A program made the translations under genes and the position numbers. A model generated the notes under the pieces. That model saw only the letters and a list, made by a program, of their open reading frames with translations. It was not told the origin of the DNA and did no database searches. This document shows, in pieces, positions 6,321 to 6,791 of a DNA stretch of 6,791 nucleotides (position 1 is the first letter of the stretch; the number at the start of each line of letters is the position of its first letter). Source of the stretch: Alphaproteobacteria bacterium (GTDB lineage Bacteria > Pseudomonadota > Alphaproteobacteria > Micropepsales > Micropepsaceae); the NCBI GenBank assembly GCA_028869725.1, contig JAGWRJ010000263.1, forward strand, positions 1-6,791, in the 5' to 3' direction.

Positions 6321-6791
6321 ATCACTGCTCAAGAAATTCGACAGGATCGCCATCGAGATCGTAATCCTGATATTCCTCGGCGTGTTTGTCGTGCTCTATT
6401 TTGCGCCAAGCATATTCTATAATATTCCTTCAGGTCATGTCGGCGTGATGTGGCTGCGTTTTGGTGGAGGTACTGTCACTACACCAGGAGAATATGTTTC
6501 GGAGGGGCTGCATGCGATCTGGCCGTGGGACAAAATCTACGTCTACGACGCACGCCTGCAGAAGCGCACCCAGATATTTCATGTTCTCGCTTCGGATGGA
6601 CTGCGTCTGAAGGTCGATATTGTTTATCGCTATCGCATCAAGAAGAAGGATGTCGGGCTGCTGCAGAAATATGCAGGTCAGGATTGGGCCGACATTATGC
6701 TCGCGCCGAGCATAGCTGCGAAGACCAGAGATATCGTATCCCAGGACACGCCGCGAGAAATCTACAGCACGCGACGCCTTGAGATCCAGCA
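6313..6791 (+). CDS. N-terminal part of a membrane-anchored SPFH/Band 7 (prohibitin-like) protein
   Basis: The frame starts at ATG 6313 inside the end of the exporter gene and stays open to the right edge, giving 159 residues of a longer protein. A basic start (MLKSLLKKFDR) precedes one hydrophobic segment (about 13-37), as in single-pass SPFH proteins. Then come IPSGHVGVMWLRFGG (38-52), GLHAIWPWDKIYVYD (65-79), TQIFHVLASDGLRLKVD (86-102) and IVYRYRIKK (103-111), the strand pattern of the SPFH core: a parameter-like turn, a Pro-Trp-Asp loop and the beta strand that sets the subunit fold. SPFH proteins assemble into large membrane rings or scaffolds and often modulate proteases or transporters. 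The eight-base overlap with the exporter suggests coupled synthesis. The ribosome binding site is poor, in line with re-initiation. The first 160 bases or so are AT-richer than the enzymes upstream. Confidence 0.82.
   Translation, partial: MLKSLLKKFDRIAIEIVILIFLGVFVVLYFAPSIFYNIPSGHVGVMWLRFGGGTVTTPGEYVSEGLHAIWPWDKIYVYDARLQKRTQIFHVLASDGLRLKVDIVYRYRIKKKDVGLLQKYAGQDWADIMLAPSIAAKTRDIVSQDTPREIYSTRRLEIQ

Noticed and set aside
1..6791. CRISPR arrays, tRNA or rRNA genes, insertion sequences and phage genes
   Set aside because: No regularly spaced repeats, no tRNA-like cloverleaf, no transposase frame and no terminal inverted repeats were seen when reading both strands.

Overview
The window is a compact, plus-strand biosynthetic and export operon behind an unrelated upstream gene. 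The organism is probably a Gram-negative proteobacterium, perhaps an alphaproteobacterium. The basis is the fairly high GC, the DUF697-type tail at the left edge, the SyrD/PvdE-type exporter and the tightly packed genes. Nothing here fixes the genus.

Layout: (1) 2-196 is the 3' end of a probable DUF697 (YcjF-like) membrane protein. (2) 197-593 is a gap of about 400 bases with no convincing gene. It opens with a strong imperfect hairpin just after the stop codon and contains several short perfect palindromes. It probably holds the end of the upstream transcript and the operon's leader and promoter. (3) 594-2555 is a cobalamin-binding radical SAM protein of the RiPP-maturation type 1 family (rSAM_ocin_1), with a CX7CX2C cluster motif. 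(4) 2552-3553 is a TauD/TfdA-superfamily Fe(II)/2-oxoglutarate oxygenase with an HxE...H triad, as in amino-acid beta-hydroxylases such as AsnO, VioC and clavaminate synthase. (5) 3556-4335 is a type II thioesterase. (6) 4369-4635 is a small protein with two membrane segments and a charged helical tail. (7) 4650-6320 is a cyclic-peptide-export ABC transporter of the SyrD/PvdE type. (8) 6313 to the right edge is the N-terminal part of a membrane-anchored SPFH/Band 7 (prohibitin-like) protein.

Genes 3-8 all run the same way, with overlaps of 4 and 8 bases and gaps of 2, 33 and 14 bases, so they probably form one transcript. The likely theme is a modified peptide. The radical SAM enzyme alkylates or otherwise modifies an unactivated carbon, the oxygenase hydroxylates an amino-acid side chain, the thioesterase releases or proofreads thioester-bound intermediates, and the exporter, perhaps with the small protein and the SPFH protein, moves the product across the inner membrane.

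The set is mixed. The first enzyme belongs to a ribosomal-peptide family, while the oxygenase, thioesterase and exporter are typical companions of nonribosomal peptide synthetases. The window contains no precursor peptide, no carrier protein and no synthetase module. The missing scaffold is the main open question.
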